The notes: a model not told the origin generated them from the sequence alone. Counted from the first letter of the stretch, positions 43,444-52,513 are shown. The stretch: DNA of 64,000 bases from Candidatus Pedobacter colombiensis (GCA_029202485.1 CP119313.1:5022001-5086000); one strand, 5' to 3'. Made by a program: numbers and translations.

Positions 43444-44283
43444 TTATAAGCTTGCGGAATTAAAAGTATCCCCTTGCTTAAAATCACCGGTATCAAACCC
43501 TTTTTTAAACCAGTACATTCTTTGGGCAGATGTACCGTGGGTAAAGGCATCCGGAATAACCTGCCCCTGAGCCTGCTGTTGAAGTTTATCATCGCCAATC
43601 GCATTTGCAGCAGTCAATGCTTCTTCAATATCTCCCTCATCCAATCTAAAATTAGCGAGTTTTTGGACATGATTTGCCCACAGGCCGGCAAAGAAATCAG
43701 CCTGTAATTCTAACTTAACAGATAGCTTATTGTATTCTACCTCACTCAACTGAGCTCTGGCACGTTGTACCTGTTCGGAAACCCCAAGTAGATTCTGCAC
43801 ATGATGTCCTACCTCATGCGCAATCACATAAGCCTGCGCAAAATCACCTGCAGCACCAAACCGGTCTTTTAAATCTTTATAAAAAGTGAGATCAATATAC
43901 ACTCTGTGATCTGCAGGGCAATAGAAAGGCCCCACAGCAGAACTTGCATTTCCACAGGCAGATTGGACGCTATTATCAAATAAGGTAAGCACAGGAGGCT
44001 CATATACCCTTCCCATCTGCTTAAACTGAGCAATCCAAACTGAATCTGTTGACTCCAGAACGCCGGAAACAAATTTACCTTCAGCATCCACCGGGACACC
44101 ATGCTTGCCAACAACATTTTGTGCCTGACCTATGGGCAACTGATTAACTAAACCTGTAAAATCCTGTCCAAAAATAAGACCAAGTACCACAACAACAATT
44201 GCTGCTCCCCCGCCAAGTACCTTGCCGCCAGACATCCCCCTTCTGTCATCAACATTGCTGCTTCCTTTACCGAACCATTGCAT
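43444..44283 (-). CDS. Neutral zinc metallopeptidase (YpfJ-like)
   Basis: A 279-residue protein with one N-terminal TM helix (about 24-40) after the short MQWFGKGSSNVDDRRG start, and a zinc domain with H156-E157-x-x-H160 (VIAHEVGHHVQ). The flanking VYIDLTFYKDL and FAGLWANH sequences mark the YpfJ / KPN_02809 family of putative neutral zinc metallopeptidases, with uncharacterised substrate. Length is normal. It is downstream of gltX on the same strand, separated by 71 bases. Confidence 0.88.
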   Translation of the reverse strand: MQWFGKGSSNVDDRRGMSGGKVLGGGAAIVVVVLGLIFGQDFTGLVNQLPIGQAQNVVGKHGVPVDAEGKFVSGVLESTDSVWIAQFKQMGRVYEPPVLTLFDNSVQSACGNASSAVGPFYCPADHRVYIDLTFYKDLKDRFGAAGDFAQAYVIAHEVGHHVQNLLGVSEQVQRARAQLSEVEYNKLSVKLELQADFFAGLWANHVQKLANFRLDEGDIEEALTAANAIGDDKLQQQAQGQVIPDAFTHGTSAQRMYWFKKGFDTGDFKQGDTFNSASL

Positions 44284-44354
44284 ATAAATTCCTTTTAATT
44301 TGGTTAATAAAAGGCTGGGACAATTGTTATACCAAAACTAAAAGAAAGTTCAGT

Positions 44355-45863
44355 TTAATTAAAGGCTGCAATTGCTTTATGGATTCGTTTTGTGGTTTCG
44401 ACTGCACTAAGAGCTACAGCAATATCAAATACCCCAGGGCCAAACTTACCACCAACAAGCATAATTCTAAAAGGTAACATCAATTCACCAGGTTTAAAAT
44501 TATGTGCAGCAGCCAGTAACTTGAACTTTTCTTCCAGCTCCACATTGGTCAATCCATCCTTCAGCTCCAAAGCATAGGACTCAAAAAAGCCTGCCTTTTC
44601 AGGTGTCCACTTCGGTTTCACCGCATCCAGATCATAGGCAGATGGTGTGATAAAAAAATAAATACTTTGCGCAACAAAATCTGTTAACAGCGTACAGCGA
44701 TCTTTAATTAGGTCAATTACCTTTTCCAGGTATACATCATCATCCAAAGCCGTGCCCTGAGCATTAAACACTTCTTTTACAAAGGGAAGCAGGTCTTTTG
44801 CAGTTGTATGTTTGATCCATTCCTGATTATACCATTTTGCTTTTTCAAAATCAAATTTAGCACCCGCTTTGCTGATTCTTTCGATCGAAAATTTATCGAC
44901 TAACTCAGTTAATGAAAATATTTCCTGATCAGTTCCATCATTCCAACCAAGCATAGCCAATAGGTTTACAAAAGCTTCAGACATAAAACCAAGCTCCTTA
45001 AAACCTTTAGTCAAATCACCCGTTTTAGGGTCTGTCCAGTTTTGTGCATATACCGGAAAGCCTAATCTATCCCCATCCCTTTTGCTGAGCTTTCCATTTC
45101 CATCAGGCTTTAAAATCAGAGGTAAATGCACCCATTGAGGCATTTCATCTTCCCAGCCCAGGTATCTCCATAATAAAATATGAATTGGCGCAGAAGGAAG
45201 CCACTCCTCACCTCTAAAAACATGACTAATTTCCATCGCTCTGTCATCAGCAACAACAGCCAAATGATAGGTTGGCATTCCATCTGCTTTTAGCAAAACT
45301 TTATCATCTACCAGGTTAGTCTCAAAACTAACATGACCTCTGATCAGATCAGTAAAAGAAACAACCTCATTTTCTGGCATTTTTATGCGAACTACGTACG
45401 GCGCATTGCTTGCTAATAGTTCATCCACCTCTGCTTGAGTTAAAGTAAGGGAATTTCGCATTTCTCCTCTTGTAGCCAATCCGTAGGTAAAGTTTGGTAT
45501 TTGTTTTCTTTTGATATCCAGCTCTTCCGGCGTATCAAAAGCATAATAAGCATACCCATCAGCAATTAGCTGATCAGCGTATTGTTTATAAGTAGTTTTT
45601 CGTTCGCTTTGACGATAAGGGCCAAAACTCCCTTCACGCTCCGGGCTTTCATCCGGAACAAGACCACACCATTTAAGGCAGGAAACGATATACTCCTCAG
45701 CTCCTTCCACAAAACGTGTTTGATCAGTATCCTCAATCCGCAAAATAAATGTACCGTTGTGCTTTTTTGCAAACAGATAATTAAATAAAGCGGTACGTAC
45801 ACCGCCCAAATGCAGGCCGCCGGTTGGGCTCGGGGCGAATCTAACTCTTACTTTCTTTTCCAT
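44355..45863 (-). CDS. gltX: Glutamyl-tRNA synthetase
   Basis: A 502-residue class I synthetase. The HIGH-type motif is HLGG (18-21 in SPTGGLHLGG) and the KMSKS-type motif is KLSKR (258-262). An anticodon-binding helical domain follows (about 330-502). It charges tRNA-Glu; since glnS is also present, it is expected to be discriminating. The -7 box TATCTTTG lies at 45875-45882, very near the ATG, so the leader would be about 6 bases. It is divergent from the kinase gene at 45953. Confidence 0.95.
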   Translation of the reverse strand: MEKKVRVRFAPSPTGGLHLGGVRTALFNYLFAKKHNGTFILRIEDTDQTRFVEGAEEYIVSCLKWCGLVPDESPEREGSFGPYRQSERKTTYKQYADQLIADGYAYYAFDTPEELDIKRKQIPNFTYGLATRGEMRNSLTLTQAEVDELLASNAPYVVRIKMPENEVVSFTDLIRGHVSFETNLVDDKVLLKADGMPTYHLAVVADDRAMEISHVFRGEEWLPSAPIHILLWRYLGWEDEMPQWVHLPLILKPDGNGKLSKRDGDRLGFPVYAQNWTDPKTGDLTKGFKELGFMSEAFVNLLAMLGWNDGTDQEIFSLTELVDKFSIERISKAGAKFDFEKAKWYNQEWIKHTTAKDLLPFVKEVFNAQGTALDDDVYLEKVIDLIKDRCTLLTDFVAQSIYFFITPSAYDLDAVKPKWTPEKAGFFESYALELKDGLTNVELEEKFKLLAAAHNFKPGELMLPFRIMLVGGKFGPGVFDIAVALSAVETTKRIHKAIAAFN

Positions 45864-45874
45864 ATTACGAAGTA

Positions 45875-45882
45875 CAAAGATA
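45875..45882 (-). promoter_or_regulatory. -7 box of gltX
   Basis: TATCTTTG on the minus strand, a full TANNTTTG match, 11 bases before the ATG. There is no clear TTG upstream. A very short leader would result. Confidence 0.42.
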
Positions 45883-45952
45883 TATTTTTTACTGCGTTAC
45901 CGTTCTATTGATACATTTTTGAATGCTATTTTGTATTTTGCCTTCATATTCT

Positions 45953-47170
45953 ATGAACCCATACGAGAAAAAACGCCGCTGGAAATTCTTTTTACTGATC
46001 TTTGCCATTGTCATCGGCACAGCGTCTGTTGTTTACAGCGACTTCTTCGTAAAAAAAATGGAACGTGAAGAACAGCTTCAATTTCAGCTATATGTAAAAG
46101 TAACTGAGCAGTCCCTTGCTATGTATGACGATGATAGATACACCAGTTTAATAGACCTGATCCGAACAAATACCAAGCTCCCTGTAATTATGATCGATTC
46201 TGAAGGAGCCATTCTTTCTTATCAGGGGCTAGACTCTACAAAAACGAATTACGAAGTAGAAAAACAACCCAATAAGACCTACGACCCGGCCTATTTTTCT
46301 CGTGAACTCCGTAAAATGAAAAAAGAACATCCACCAACACCAATTATCGGATTGGATGGAACCCGCTGGTACATTTATTATAAAGATTCTGCCACTTTAA
46401 CCCAACTCCGCTACTTCCCTTACATCCAACTGGCTGTAATCGGACTCTTTTTACTTACTGCTTACGTAGCCTTTAGTTCGGCACGGAAAGCGGAACAGGA
46501 TCAGGTATGGGTAGGTATGGCAAAAGAAACCGCCCATCAGCTAGGCACACCAATATCCTCGCTCATGGCTTGGGTAGAACTGATCAAATCAAGATTTGAT
46601 GCAGAAGATGATCCACTAATTGCTGAAATGGAGAACGACATTAAACGCCTGGAGGTGATTACTGATCGCTTTTCTAAAATTGGATCTAAACCAATTGTGG
46701 AAGATCATGTGGTATTCACTGTCATCTATAATTTCGTTGAATATTTCAAACTTCGAACATCTGATAAAATCGTGTTCCAAATCATAGGAGATGAACAGGT
46801 AAGAGCCTTGTTAAATGTCCCCCTATTTGACTGGGTTATAGAAAATCTGCTGAAAAACGCTGCAAACGCTATTGAAAACGAAGGGAATATCACCATAAAC
46901 ATCATCGAAAACTTAACCAAAGAAGAGGTTTTTATAGATGTAACAGACACCGGAAAAGGTATTGCAAGATCCAAATTTGACGCGGTATTTCAACCGGGCT
47001 ATACTACGCGTAAACGCGGATGGGGCTTAGGCTTATCCCTCACCAAAAGAATCGTGGAGAATTACCATAATGGTCAAATCTTTGTTAAAGATTCTGAGCT
47101 CGGTAAAGGCACCACCTTTCGTATCATTTTAAAAAGCAGTATTACTTATGAACCGACCTCAAACACATGA
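45953..47170 (+). CDS. Two-TM sensor histidine kinase
   Basis: A 405-residue kinase with an N-terminal TM (about 10-30), a small periplasmic domain (about 32-150), a second TM (about 158-175) and a cytoplasmic kinase core. His195 (KETAHQLGTP) is the phospho-acceptor; the HATPase has NAANAIE, DTGKGI and GWGLGLSL. I choose the ATG at 45953 because MNPYEKKRRWKFF leads directly into the TM; an ATG at 45923 would add ten residues. The partner regulator is not adjacent. Its stop overlaps the DinB gene by 23 bases, so the two are translationally coupled. Confidence 0.88.
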   Translation: MNPYEKKRRWKFFLLIFAIVIGTASVVYSDFFVKKMEREEQLQFQLYVKVTEQSLAMYDDDRYTSLIDLIRTNTKLPVIMIDSEGAILSYQGLDSTKTNYEVEKQPNKTYDPAYFSRELRKMKKEHPPTPIIGLDGTRWYIYYKDSATLTQLRYFPYIQLAVIGLFLLTAYVAFSSARKAEQDQVWVGMAKETAHQLGTPISSLMAWVELIKSRFDAEDDPLIAEMENDIKRLEVITDRFSKIGSKPIVEDHVVFTVIYNFVEYFKLRTSDKIVFQIIGDEQVRALLNVPLFDWVIENLLKNAANAIENEGNITINIIENLTKEEVFIDVTDTGKGIARSKFDAVFQPGYTTRKRGWGLGLSLTKRIVENYHNGQIFVKDSELGKGTTFRIILKSSITYEPTSNT

Positions 47171-47651
47171 GTATCCCGTATGGGCTGAACAATACATTAG
47201 CCTCGTTGAAGGTGACGTATTAGAATTATTAAAAAGGCAGGCTATAGAATTTCCCGACTTTGTGAATGACCTGGTTGAAAAAGCCGACTATGCCTATGCT
47301 CCCGGGAAATGGACAATTAAACAACTTATTGGTCATATTATAGACACAGAACGTATTCTCGTATACCGTTTAACTTGCTTTGCGCGGGGAGAAAATCACG
47401 CCCTCCCTGGGTTTGAAGAAGACGACTATGTAGCCCACGCACACTTCCAGGACAGGAGCTTATTGAGCCTTTCGGAAGAGTTCTCCCTGCTTAGAAGAGC
47501 GAACATGTATTTATTCAACTCCCTTATAGAAAAAGAATTGAATAGAAGTGGAACCGCATCTGAACGGCAAATTACTGTAAGAGCTTTACTCTATGTAATC
47601 CCAGGCCACATTATACATCATGTACAAATCATTAAAAGTCGCTATTTATGA
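47148..47651 (+). CDS. DinB-family four-helix protein
   Basis: A 167-residue protein of the DinB/YfiT fold. His residues in KQLIGHIIDTER and PGHIIHHVQIIK are positioned as the metal triad of the family. Many members are thiol transferases or unknown. It overlaps the kinase by 23 bases and the thioesterase by four, so the three form an operon. The link to signalling is unclear. Confidence 0.82.
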   Translation: MNRPQTHEYPVWAEQYISLVEGDVLELLKRQAIEFPDFVNDLVEKADYAYAPGKWTIKQLIGHIIDTERILVYRLTCFARGENHALPGFEEDDYVAHAHFQDRSLLSLSEEFSLLRRANMYLFNSLIEKELNRSGTASERQITVRALLYVIPGHIIHHVQIIKSRYL

Positions 47652-48070
47652 TCTGGTTTACAGAATTCACACCGGAACAACTAAATGATAGGCCTGCAAA
47701 TCATATGGGGGCTTTCCTCGATATTAGGTTTACCGAAGTAACTGATGATGCGTTGACCGCAACAATGCCTGTAGACGAGCGTACTCACCAACCTGCTGGA
47801 ATTTTACATGGCGGAGCTTCTGTAGTATTAGCCGAAACGCTTGGAAGTGTCGCCTCCTACATGTGCATCGATCCTCAAAAATATCAGGCAGTAGGGCTCG
47901 AAGTTAATGCCAACCATCTCAGACCTGTAAAATCAGGCTTGGTAACCGGTATTTGTAAACCCCTCCATATTGGTGCTAAAACCCATGTTTGGGAAATCAA
48001 GATCTATAATGATAAAGGAAAAATGAATTGCATCAGCAGGCTTACAGTAGCCGTTATTAATAAAGCCTGA
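47648..48070 (+). CDS. Hotdog-fold thioesterase (PaaI/YdiI-like)
   Basis: A 140-residue single-hotdog protein. GILHGGASVVLAETLGS is the active-site segment, with the His-Gly-Gly loop and the catalytic-type Glu in AETLGS. It hydrolyses acyl-CoA or aromatic-acyl-CoA thioesters; YdiI-type (menaquinone pathway, 1,4-dihydroxy-2-naphthoyl-CoA) is one possibility but not provable. It is the last gene of the HK-DinB operon; its stop abuts the convergent Crp/Fnr gene, leaving no room for a terminator. Confidence 0.88.
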   Translation: MIWFTEFTPEQLNDRPANHMGAFLDIRFTEVTDDALTATMPVDERTHQPAGILHGGASVVLAETLGSVASYMCIDPQKYQAVGLEVNANHLRPVKSGLVTGICKPLHIGAKTHVWEIKIYNDKGKMNCISRLTVAVINKA

Positions 48071-48637
48071 TTATCTAACCTCTGCCCTTATCCGGCTTAA
48101 AGTTACTTGTGTTACGCCCAAATAGGAGGCAATATAGCCCAACTGGATTCTTTGGATCAAGGCCGGATCATTGTTCAGCAATTCCCGATAACGCTCAGCT
48201 GCAGTTTTAAATAAGCGTGCAATAAGGCGTTCCTCTGTCTTGATAAGCTCCTGCTCTGCCAGCTTTCTTCCCCAATTCGCAAACTCAACATCCTTCTGGA
48301 AAAGAGTTGCCAATGCCGCTGTTTTTATTTCATACAACACACTATGCTCCAATACTTCTACGCTTTCGTAGCCCGGCAAGCCATTGATATAGCTGTTGTA
48401 AGAAAATACGATATCCCCCTCCTTGCCAAACCAAAAAGTTATCTGATTTTCCGGTCCTTCACAAAATGCCCGTGCAATTCCTTTCTCAATAAAAAAAAGA
48501 GACTTCTCGACACTTTCCGCATGAATGATCCGATGGTTTTTGGGCACCTCTACCCTTTCCATCAAATCCAGCAGTTGATTTAAATGCGACTCTTTTAATG
48601 GATAAATGCCTTTTAGTGTATTTAAAACGTTTTGCAA
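48071..48637 (-). CDS. Crp/Fnr family transcription regulator
   Basis: A 188-residue cyclic-nucleotide-binding-fold regulator with a cupin-like sensor (about 25-115) and a C-terminal winged HTH (about 140-188, IASYLGVTQVTLSRIR). No Cys cluster of Fnr is seen, and the cAMP pocket residues are not conserved in an obvious way, so the ligand is unknown. It is divergent from the Gdx-like efflux gene, with 106 bases between starts, and may regulate it. Confidence 0.87.
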   Translation of the reverse strand: MQNVLNTLKGIYPLKESHLNQLLDLMERVEVPKNHRIIHAESVEKSLFFIEKGIARAFCEGPENQITFWFGKEGDIVFSYNSYINGLPGYESVEVLEHSVLYEIKTAALATLFQKDVEFANWGRKLAEQELIKTEERLIARLFKTAAERYRELLNNDPALIQRIQLGYIASYLGVTQVTLSRIRAEVR

Positions 48638-48718
48638 TTGGCTAAGGTTTATGTAAAGATAAAGTAGCCCAATGGTTATTTTTTAACATTTGTAAAAAAC
48701 TTCCTACCTAAATCGAAG

Positions 48719-48726
48719 TACTTTTG
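48719..48726 (+). promoter_or_regulatory. -7 box of the Gdx/SMR gene
   Basis: TACTTTTG is a full TANNTTTG match ending 17 bases before the ATG. A TTTG lies at 48689-48692 but 26 bases away, longer than usual. Confidence 0.42.
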
Positions 48727-48743
48727 CCTCAAATATTTAAATT

Positions 48744-49067
48744 ATGAGCTGGATTATATTAGTGATTGCTGGTTTTTTTGAGGTCGGTTTTACGACTTGC
48801 TTAAAGCTTTCAAACAACTTTAGTAACTTTAGATGGAGCGCCGCGTTTTTTCTGTGCATCACGCTTAGCTTTTTACTACTAAACAAAGCTGTCCAAACTT
48901 TACCAATGGGTACGGCTTATGCCGTTTGGACCGGGATAGGTGCAGTAGGGACTGTTCTTGTTGGAATCTTCTTCTTTGATGAGCCTGTTAACTTCTGGAG
49001 AATCTTTTTTATTGCCTCTCTGATCGGTTCAATTTTAGGCTTAAAGTTTTTGGCGGGCGGACATTAA
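48744..49067 (+). CDS. gdx: Small multidrug resistance protein, Gdx (SugE)-like
   Basis: A 107-residue four-TM SMR protein with the essential Glu13 (IAGFFEVGF). TAYAVWTGIGAVGTVLVG is the signature of the family. The start MSWIILVIAG and the LPMGTAYAVWTGIG region look like SugE/Gdx guanidinium exporters rather than EmrE. Genes of this subtype export guanidinium, often under a guanidine riboswitch; no such riboswitch is visible in the 106-base leader. It faces the Crp/Fnr gene, which may control it. Confidence 0.88.
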   Translation: MSWIILVIAGFFEVGFTTCLKLSNNFSNFRWSAAFFLCITLSFLLLNKAVQTLPMGTAYAVWTGIGAVGTVLVGIFFFDEPVNFWRIFFIASLIGSILGLKFLAGGH

Positions 49068-49080
49068 GCCCGTTCAAAAA

Positions 49081-49635
49081 CTATTTTATAACAATTGGAA
49101 GCTCAACTAAAGTTCGATCCCAGGCAAGAACCATGTTTGTGCCTTGAGGTTGAGCAGTAAATGTAATAGAAAAAGACTCCAGCGGCTTATCTAATGTTTT
49201 AACAGGCACATCTACCCTAACAACGTCTTTATTCTGGTCATAAGTAAAAGCGCCCCAACGATCTGTCTGCTTGTTAATGATCAAAGTCCATTTATCTTGA
49301 TTAGGAATTGCAAATAAACTATAAGAACCGGCTTTAACAGATTTTCCACCAATATTTACACGCTTATAGAATTTGATTTCTGTGGACTCATTGGCTCCAA
49401 CACGCCACACTTTATCAAATTGCTCCAGCACCCCAAATATTTCACGCCCTTTTTTAGTCGGCCTGGAATAGATTATCTTTATAGATGGGGTTGAATCGTC
49501 CTTTGCTTTTGCAGCATTTAAAGGAAAATAGACAATATCAGCAGGACTGGCATCAACAGGAGCAAATTTTGGCTCCTGTGCTTCAGCAACAAAAGTAAAC
49601 ATCGCAAGCACTGCGATAAAACTTAATCTTTTCAT
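49081..49635 (-). CDS. DUF2911 family secreted protein
   Basis: A 184-residue protein with signal peptide (about 1-19). The body includes VGANESTEIKFYKRV and GGKSVKAGSYSLFAIPN, which mark DUF2911, a common Bacteroidota family of unknown function expected to be periplasmic. It follows the 59-residue membrane protein by 32 bases on the same strand. It is convergent with the SMR gene with only 13 bases between stops and no terminator hairpin. Confidence 0.85.
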   Translation of the reverse strand: MKRLSFIAVLAMFTFVAEAQEPKFAPVDASPADIVYFPLNAAKAKDDSTPSIKIIYSRPTKKGREIFGVLEQFDKVWRVGANESTEIKFYKRVNIGGKSVKAGSYSLFAIPNQDKWTLIINKQTDRWGAFTYDQNKDVVRVDVPVKTLDKPLESFSITFTAQPQGTNMVLAWDRTLVELPIVIK

Positions 49636-49667
49636 CAGAAGATGTCTTAAATTAATATAATTTAAGA

Positions 49668-49847
49668 TTAATAATGACGGCCTTTAACTATTCCGTTTAA
49701 GAAAATCGCGCCGAATATAAACCCTATAATCCCTCCTAACACAGCTCCACCAAAACTACCCGATATAATTATAGCAGTTAAAACACCAAAAAACAGGCCC
49801 ATAACATAATAAACCCAATCAAAACTATTGTTCTCTTCTTTAATCAT
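49668..49847 (-). CDS. 59-residue glycine-zipper-like membrane protein
   Basis: Reading the minus strand from the ATG at 49847 gives a 59-residue ORF with a stop at 49668. It starts MIKEENNSFDWVYYVMGLFFG and has one or two hydrophobic segments (about 14-29 and 33-50) with SGSFGGAVLGGIIGFIFGA, a glycine-rich membrane pattern. A full promoter, TTTG-N21-TATCTTTG, lies at 49867-49899, so it is very probably expressed. The gene is followed by DUF2911 after 32 bases. The function is unknown. Confidence 0.75.
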   Translation of the reverse strand: MIKEENNSFDWVYYVMGLFFGVLTAIIISGSFGGAVLGGIIGFIFGAIFLNGIVKGRHY

Positions 49848-49866
49848 TATACTAATTCTTAGGCTT

Positions 49867-49899
49867 CAAAGATATTGATTTATTTTATCTGTAAACAAA
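49867..49899 (-). promoter_or_regulatory. Promoter of the 59-residue protein gene
   Basis: Minus strand TTTG (49896-49899), 21-base spacer and TATCTTTG (49867-49874), a full match. The ATG is 19 bases downstream. Confidence 0.65.
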
Positions 49900-49909
49900 T
49901 ATTGCCCTT

Positions 49910-52423
49910 TTATTTCCCTAGCAAATCATTAACCGTTACCAGCTTATAGCCCTTTTCTTTTAAATAAGTAATCAAATCATCTAATTTATTGTAAAACTTG
50001 TCCGTTCTTCTTGGATCGGTACCGGCATGAAGCAGCAGTAAAAAACCATTCAGCCCCTGATGATTTTCGAAACTGATGATAGACTTATAAATCTCCTGAT
50101 TTCCAACATAGCGTTTACCCATTTCCGGGTAAGTATAATCCGCATTGGAACGCGTTCCAGGTGTAAAATTAATCAGCGTTAACCCAGCATCAGCTGTCCA
50201 GTCAGCAACCCTCTGATTGTACCATTCATACGGAGGCAAAAAGAAAGGCGCATTGCGTTTATCAATCCCAAATCTGCCCATCGCCTCATAATTAGCCTTT
50301 AAATCTTTCAGAAAATTTGCTTTTGTAACCAGTAAGCTATCCCGGTTAGTCCAATCGCAATACAACAAATGCTTATTCGAATGTCCCCCCAAATAATGAT
50401 GACTTGTTTTAAGTGATCTAATGAGCTGACTAAATCCTGTATTATTGTAAAAATCACCAGTAAAAAAGAAAGATCCTTTTACCTTATGCTTGTTTAAGGT
50501 TTTATTGATTTGCACTACACCATCGGCATAATCATGTCCCGTAAAGACTAACGCAATCTTTTTTTCATTTATGTTTCCCCTAATTATAGCTCCGTTATCT
50601 TTTTTAAATTGAGATATCTCCTCCTTTGTCCTGCTGTCATAAGCCGCCAGTAAATAAACCAATGAAGCTGTTCCATCCATAGTAGGTTCATTCGTGCTGT
50701 AATCCCCAAAATCATCATGGTAAACCACCAGGTCAGACTGAAATTCGGCATACTTATCCGGCTTGTATAAAGTGATCCCAATGAGGCCTTTATAAATACT
50801 ACCATAAACGGGTCCATCAACCAATCCCCCATCTATCGGATACTGAAACAAATGTGTAAATGCAGAATGCGGATCTTTTGGGGTCTCTCCCCCGGCTGGT
50901 AACCCGTATACCATTGTAGATCCCCAAGGATTACAACCAAACAACCAGTCAAAATTTGCCTGTGCCAACTCCTCATAACTGTCATCTCCACTTTCCTTAT
51001 GGTATAAGAAGCTCTGAATAGCAAACGAAGTTGTTAAATTATTTGAACACCAGATAAACGGAACACCCCTATAAAACGCATTATGCTTTGCCTTTTGCCA
51101 AACCCGATCCAATCCCTCTTTATAATAAGATAGCGCCTTTTCAGAAACCAATTTATCACCTGTTTTAGCAACTTCATAATGACCAAAATTGTGAAATGGA
51201 TACCATTGATAATGTCTTGCTGTATCCGCCCCCATCCAGGGTGTTACCGGTTCTTGACTCGCGTAATTCACTGCCTGCTTCAAAAATTGTTTTCCCCCGA
51301 CACTTTGATAAAGTTCGGCTGCAGCAAGCTCCATATCATCCGTCCAATTGTCTTCTTCATAAAAATAAGGAGCCCGATTAGGTGCAGTTTGCTGTACACC
51401 CGGTTGCTTTAATCCAAATTCATATGCTGATTTAGATTTATTTCGAAGCAATTGAGCATAAGGTGCATCAATCTCATTGAATATTCTACTCCCCAAAGCA
51501 AAAGCACTGCTAAACTTCCCCGCAATAGAAGCTGTTCCTGTCGCCCGGCTTTTATACCTGCCCAGACCTTGAGGTTTACCATTTGCAAAATAAACAGGCC
51601 GTTCTTTACCCTTCCCATAATCAACATTATCCTTTGTGGGCAACCGCATCCCTTGATGATCTCTGTCGTCAGCAATCTGATTAAACAACCAATCTTTCTT
51701 AGGATGCATCTTTAACAGCCATTGCAAACCCCAATTCGCTTCGTCCAAAATATCGGCGCGTCCATTCTTTCCTTCAAGCCCATTGGCCTGATATTGATCC
51801 GTAAATACTTCCGGGAAATCCCGATATGCAGCAAGCAAATGATACGTCGCATTTGCCGATGTTGTGGCATACTGAAGGTAATCAGAAGCATCATGCCATC
51901 CACCGCTAACATCTATATGCGTGCTATCTGGCATGGGACCATACATGGTGTATCCATCCTGTGTATGGCAACTATCTTTTAAATAAGGATTAAATCCACT
52001 GCGCTGTTGCCTCATATAACGCAATGCAAAATCAGCGGTATGCCGATACACATCTTCGTTGATGACCACCTCTGGTGAAACCGCATTTCCTGCTTTGATA
52101 AAATAATGACCCGCCTTTTTAAAATCACTAAAATTCAATCTACATGATGCTTTAAATGGACCATAAGTACCAAAAGGCTTAACATTTTCAGAGCTGTACA
52201 CCACTTTTCCGGTAACCTTTTCTATAATCTCAAATTTTTCAGGCTGATCCTTTTTATCTTTACTTACCCACACAGCGACTTTAATAGACTGCGGCTGATA
52301 TCCAAGCAGATTTATTCTGATCCATGATCCGCCAGAATTGGCCTCCTGAGACAAACCATTAAGCGAAATGAGTGTTATTCCTAAAAAACAGGCATATAGG
52401 AACCAAAAATTCATCTTTTTCAT
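49910..52423 (-). CDS. GH9 endoglucanase-type enzyme fused to a NodB/polysaccharide-deacetylase-like domain
   Basis: An 837-residue secreted protein. The order is signal peptide (about 1-26), CelD_N-type Ig fold (about 33-120), GH9 (alpha/alpha)6 barrel (about 125-605) and a C-terminal CE4-like domain (about 620-837). GH9 catalytic residues are Asp178 and Asp181 (GGWHDASDY) and Glu579 (NEPTMDG). In CE4, the metal His pair His681/His685 (HSNKH) and LLLHAG are present. The usual TFDDG is altered to FTGHDYADG and the RPPY-type motif to FLPPY, so the deacetylase may be inactive or specialised. GH9 is a beta-1,4-glucanase or beta-glucosidase family. It is not adjacent to a SusCD pair. Confidence 0.88.
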   Translation of the reverse strand: MKKMNFWFLYACFLGITLISLNGLSQEANSGGSWIRINLLGYQPQSIKVAVWVSKDKKDQPEKFEIIEKVTGKVVYSSENVKPFGTYGPFKASCRLNFSDFKKAGHYFIKAGNAVSPEVVINEDVYRHTADFALRYMRQQRSGFNPYLKDSCHTQDGYTMYGPMPDSTHIDVSGGWHDASDYLQYATTSANATYHLLAAYRDFPEVFTDQYQANGLEGKNGRADILDEANWGLQWLLKMHPKKDWLFNQIADDRDHQGMRLPTKDNVDYGKGKERPVYFANGKPQGLGRYKSRATGTASIAGKFSSAFALGSRIFNEIDAPYAQLLRNKSKSAYEFGLKQPGVQQTAPNRAPYFYEEDNWTDDMELAAAELYQSVGGKQFLKQAVNYASQEPVTPWMGADTARHYQWYPFHNFGHYEVAKTGDKLVSEKALSYYKEGLDRVWQKAKHNAFYRGVPFIWCSNNLTTSFAIQSFLYHKESGDDSYEELAQANFDWLFGCNPWGSTMVYGLPAGGETPKDPHSAFTHLFQYPIDGGLVDGPVYGSIYKGLIGITLYKPDKYAEFQSDLVVYHDDFGDYSTNEPTMDGTASLVYLLAAYDSRTKEEISQFKKDNGAIIRGNINEKKIALVFTGHDYADGVVQINKTLNKHKVKGSFFFTGDFYNNTGFSQLIRSLKTSHHYLGGHSNKHLLYCDWTNRDSLLVTKANFLKDLKANYEAMGRFGIDKRNAPFFLPPYEWYNQRVADWTADAGLTLINFTPGTRSNADYTYPEMGKRYVGNQEIYKSIISFENHQGLNGFLLLLHAGTDPRRTDKFYNKLDDLITYLKEKGYKLVTVNDLLGK

Positions 52424-52513
52424 ATCGAACGTTGATTAGGGAGCTATAAAAATAACAAACCCTTGTCAGCATTTCGTCAATTATTACAAAAAGTCTCTTC
52501 ACTAAATACAACC

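Noticed and set aside
48638..48743. Guanidine riboswitch before the Gdx-like gene
   Set aside because: The leader is short and shows no paired ACGR-loop hairpins or class I fold by eye.
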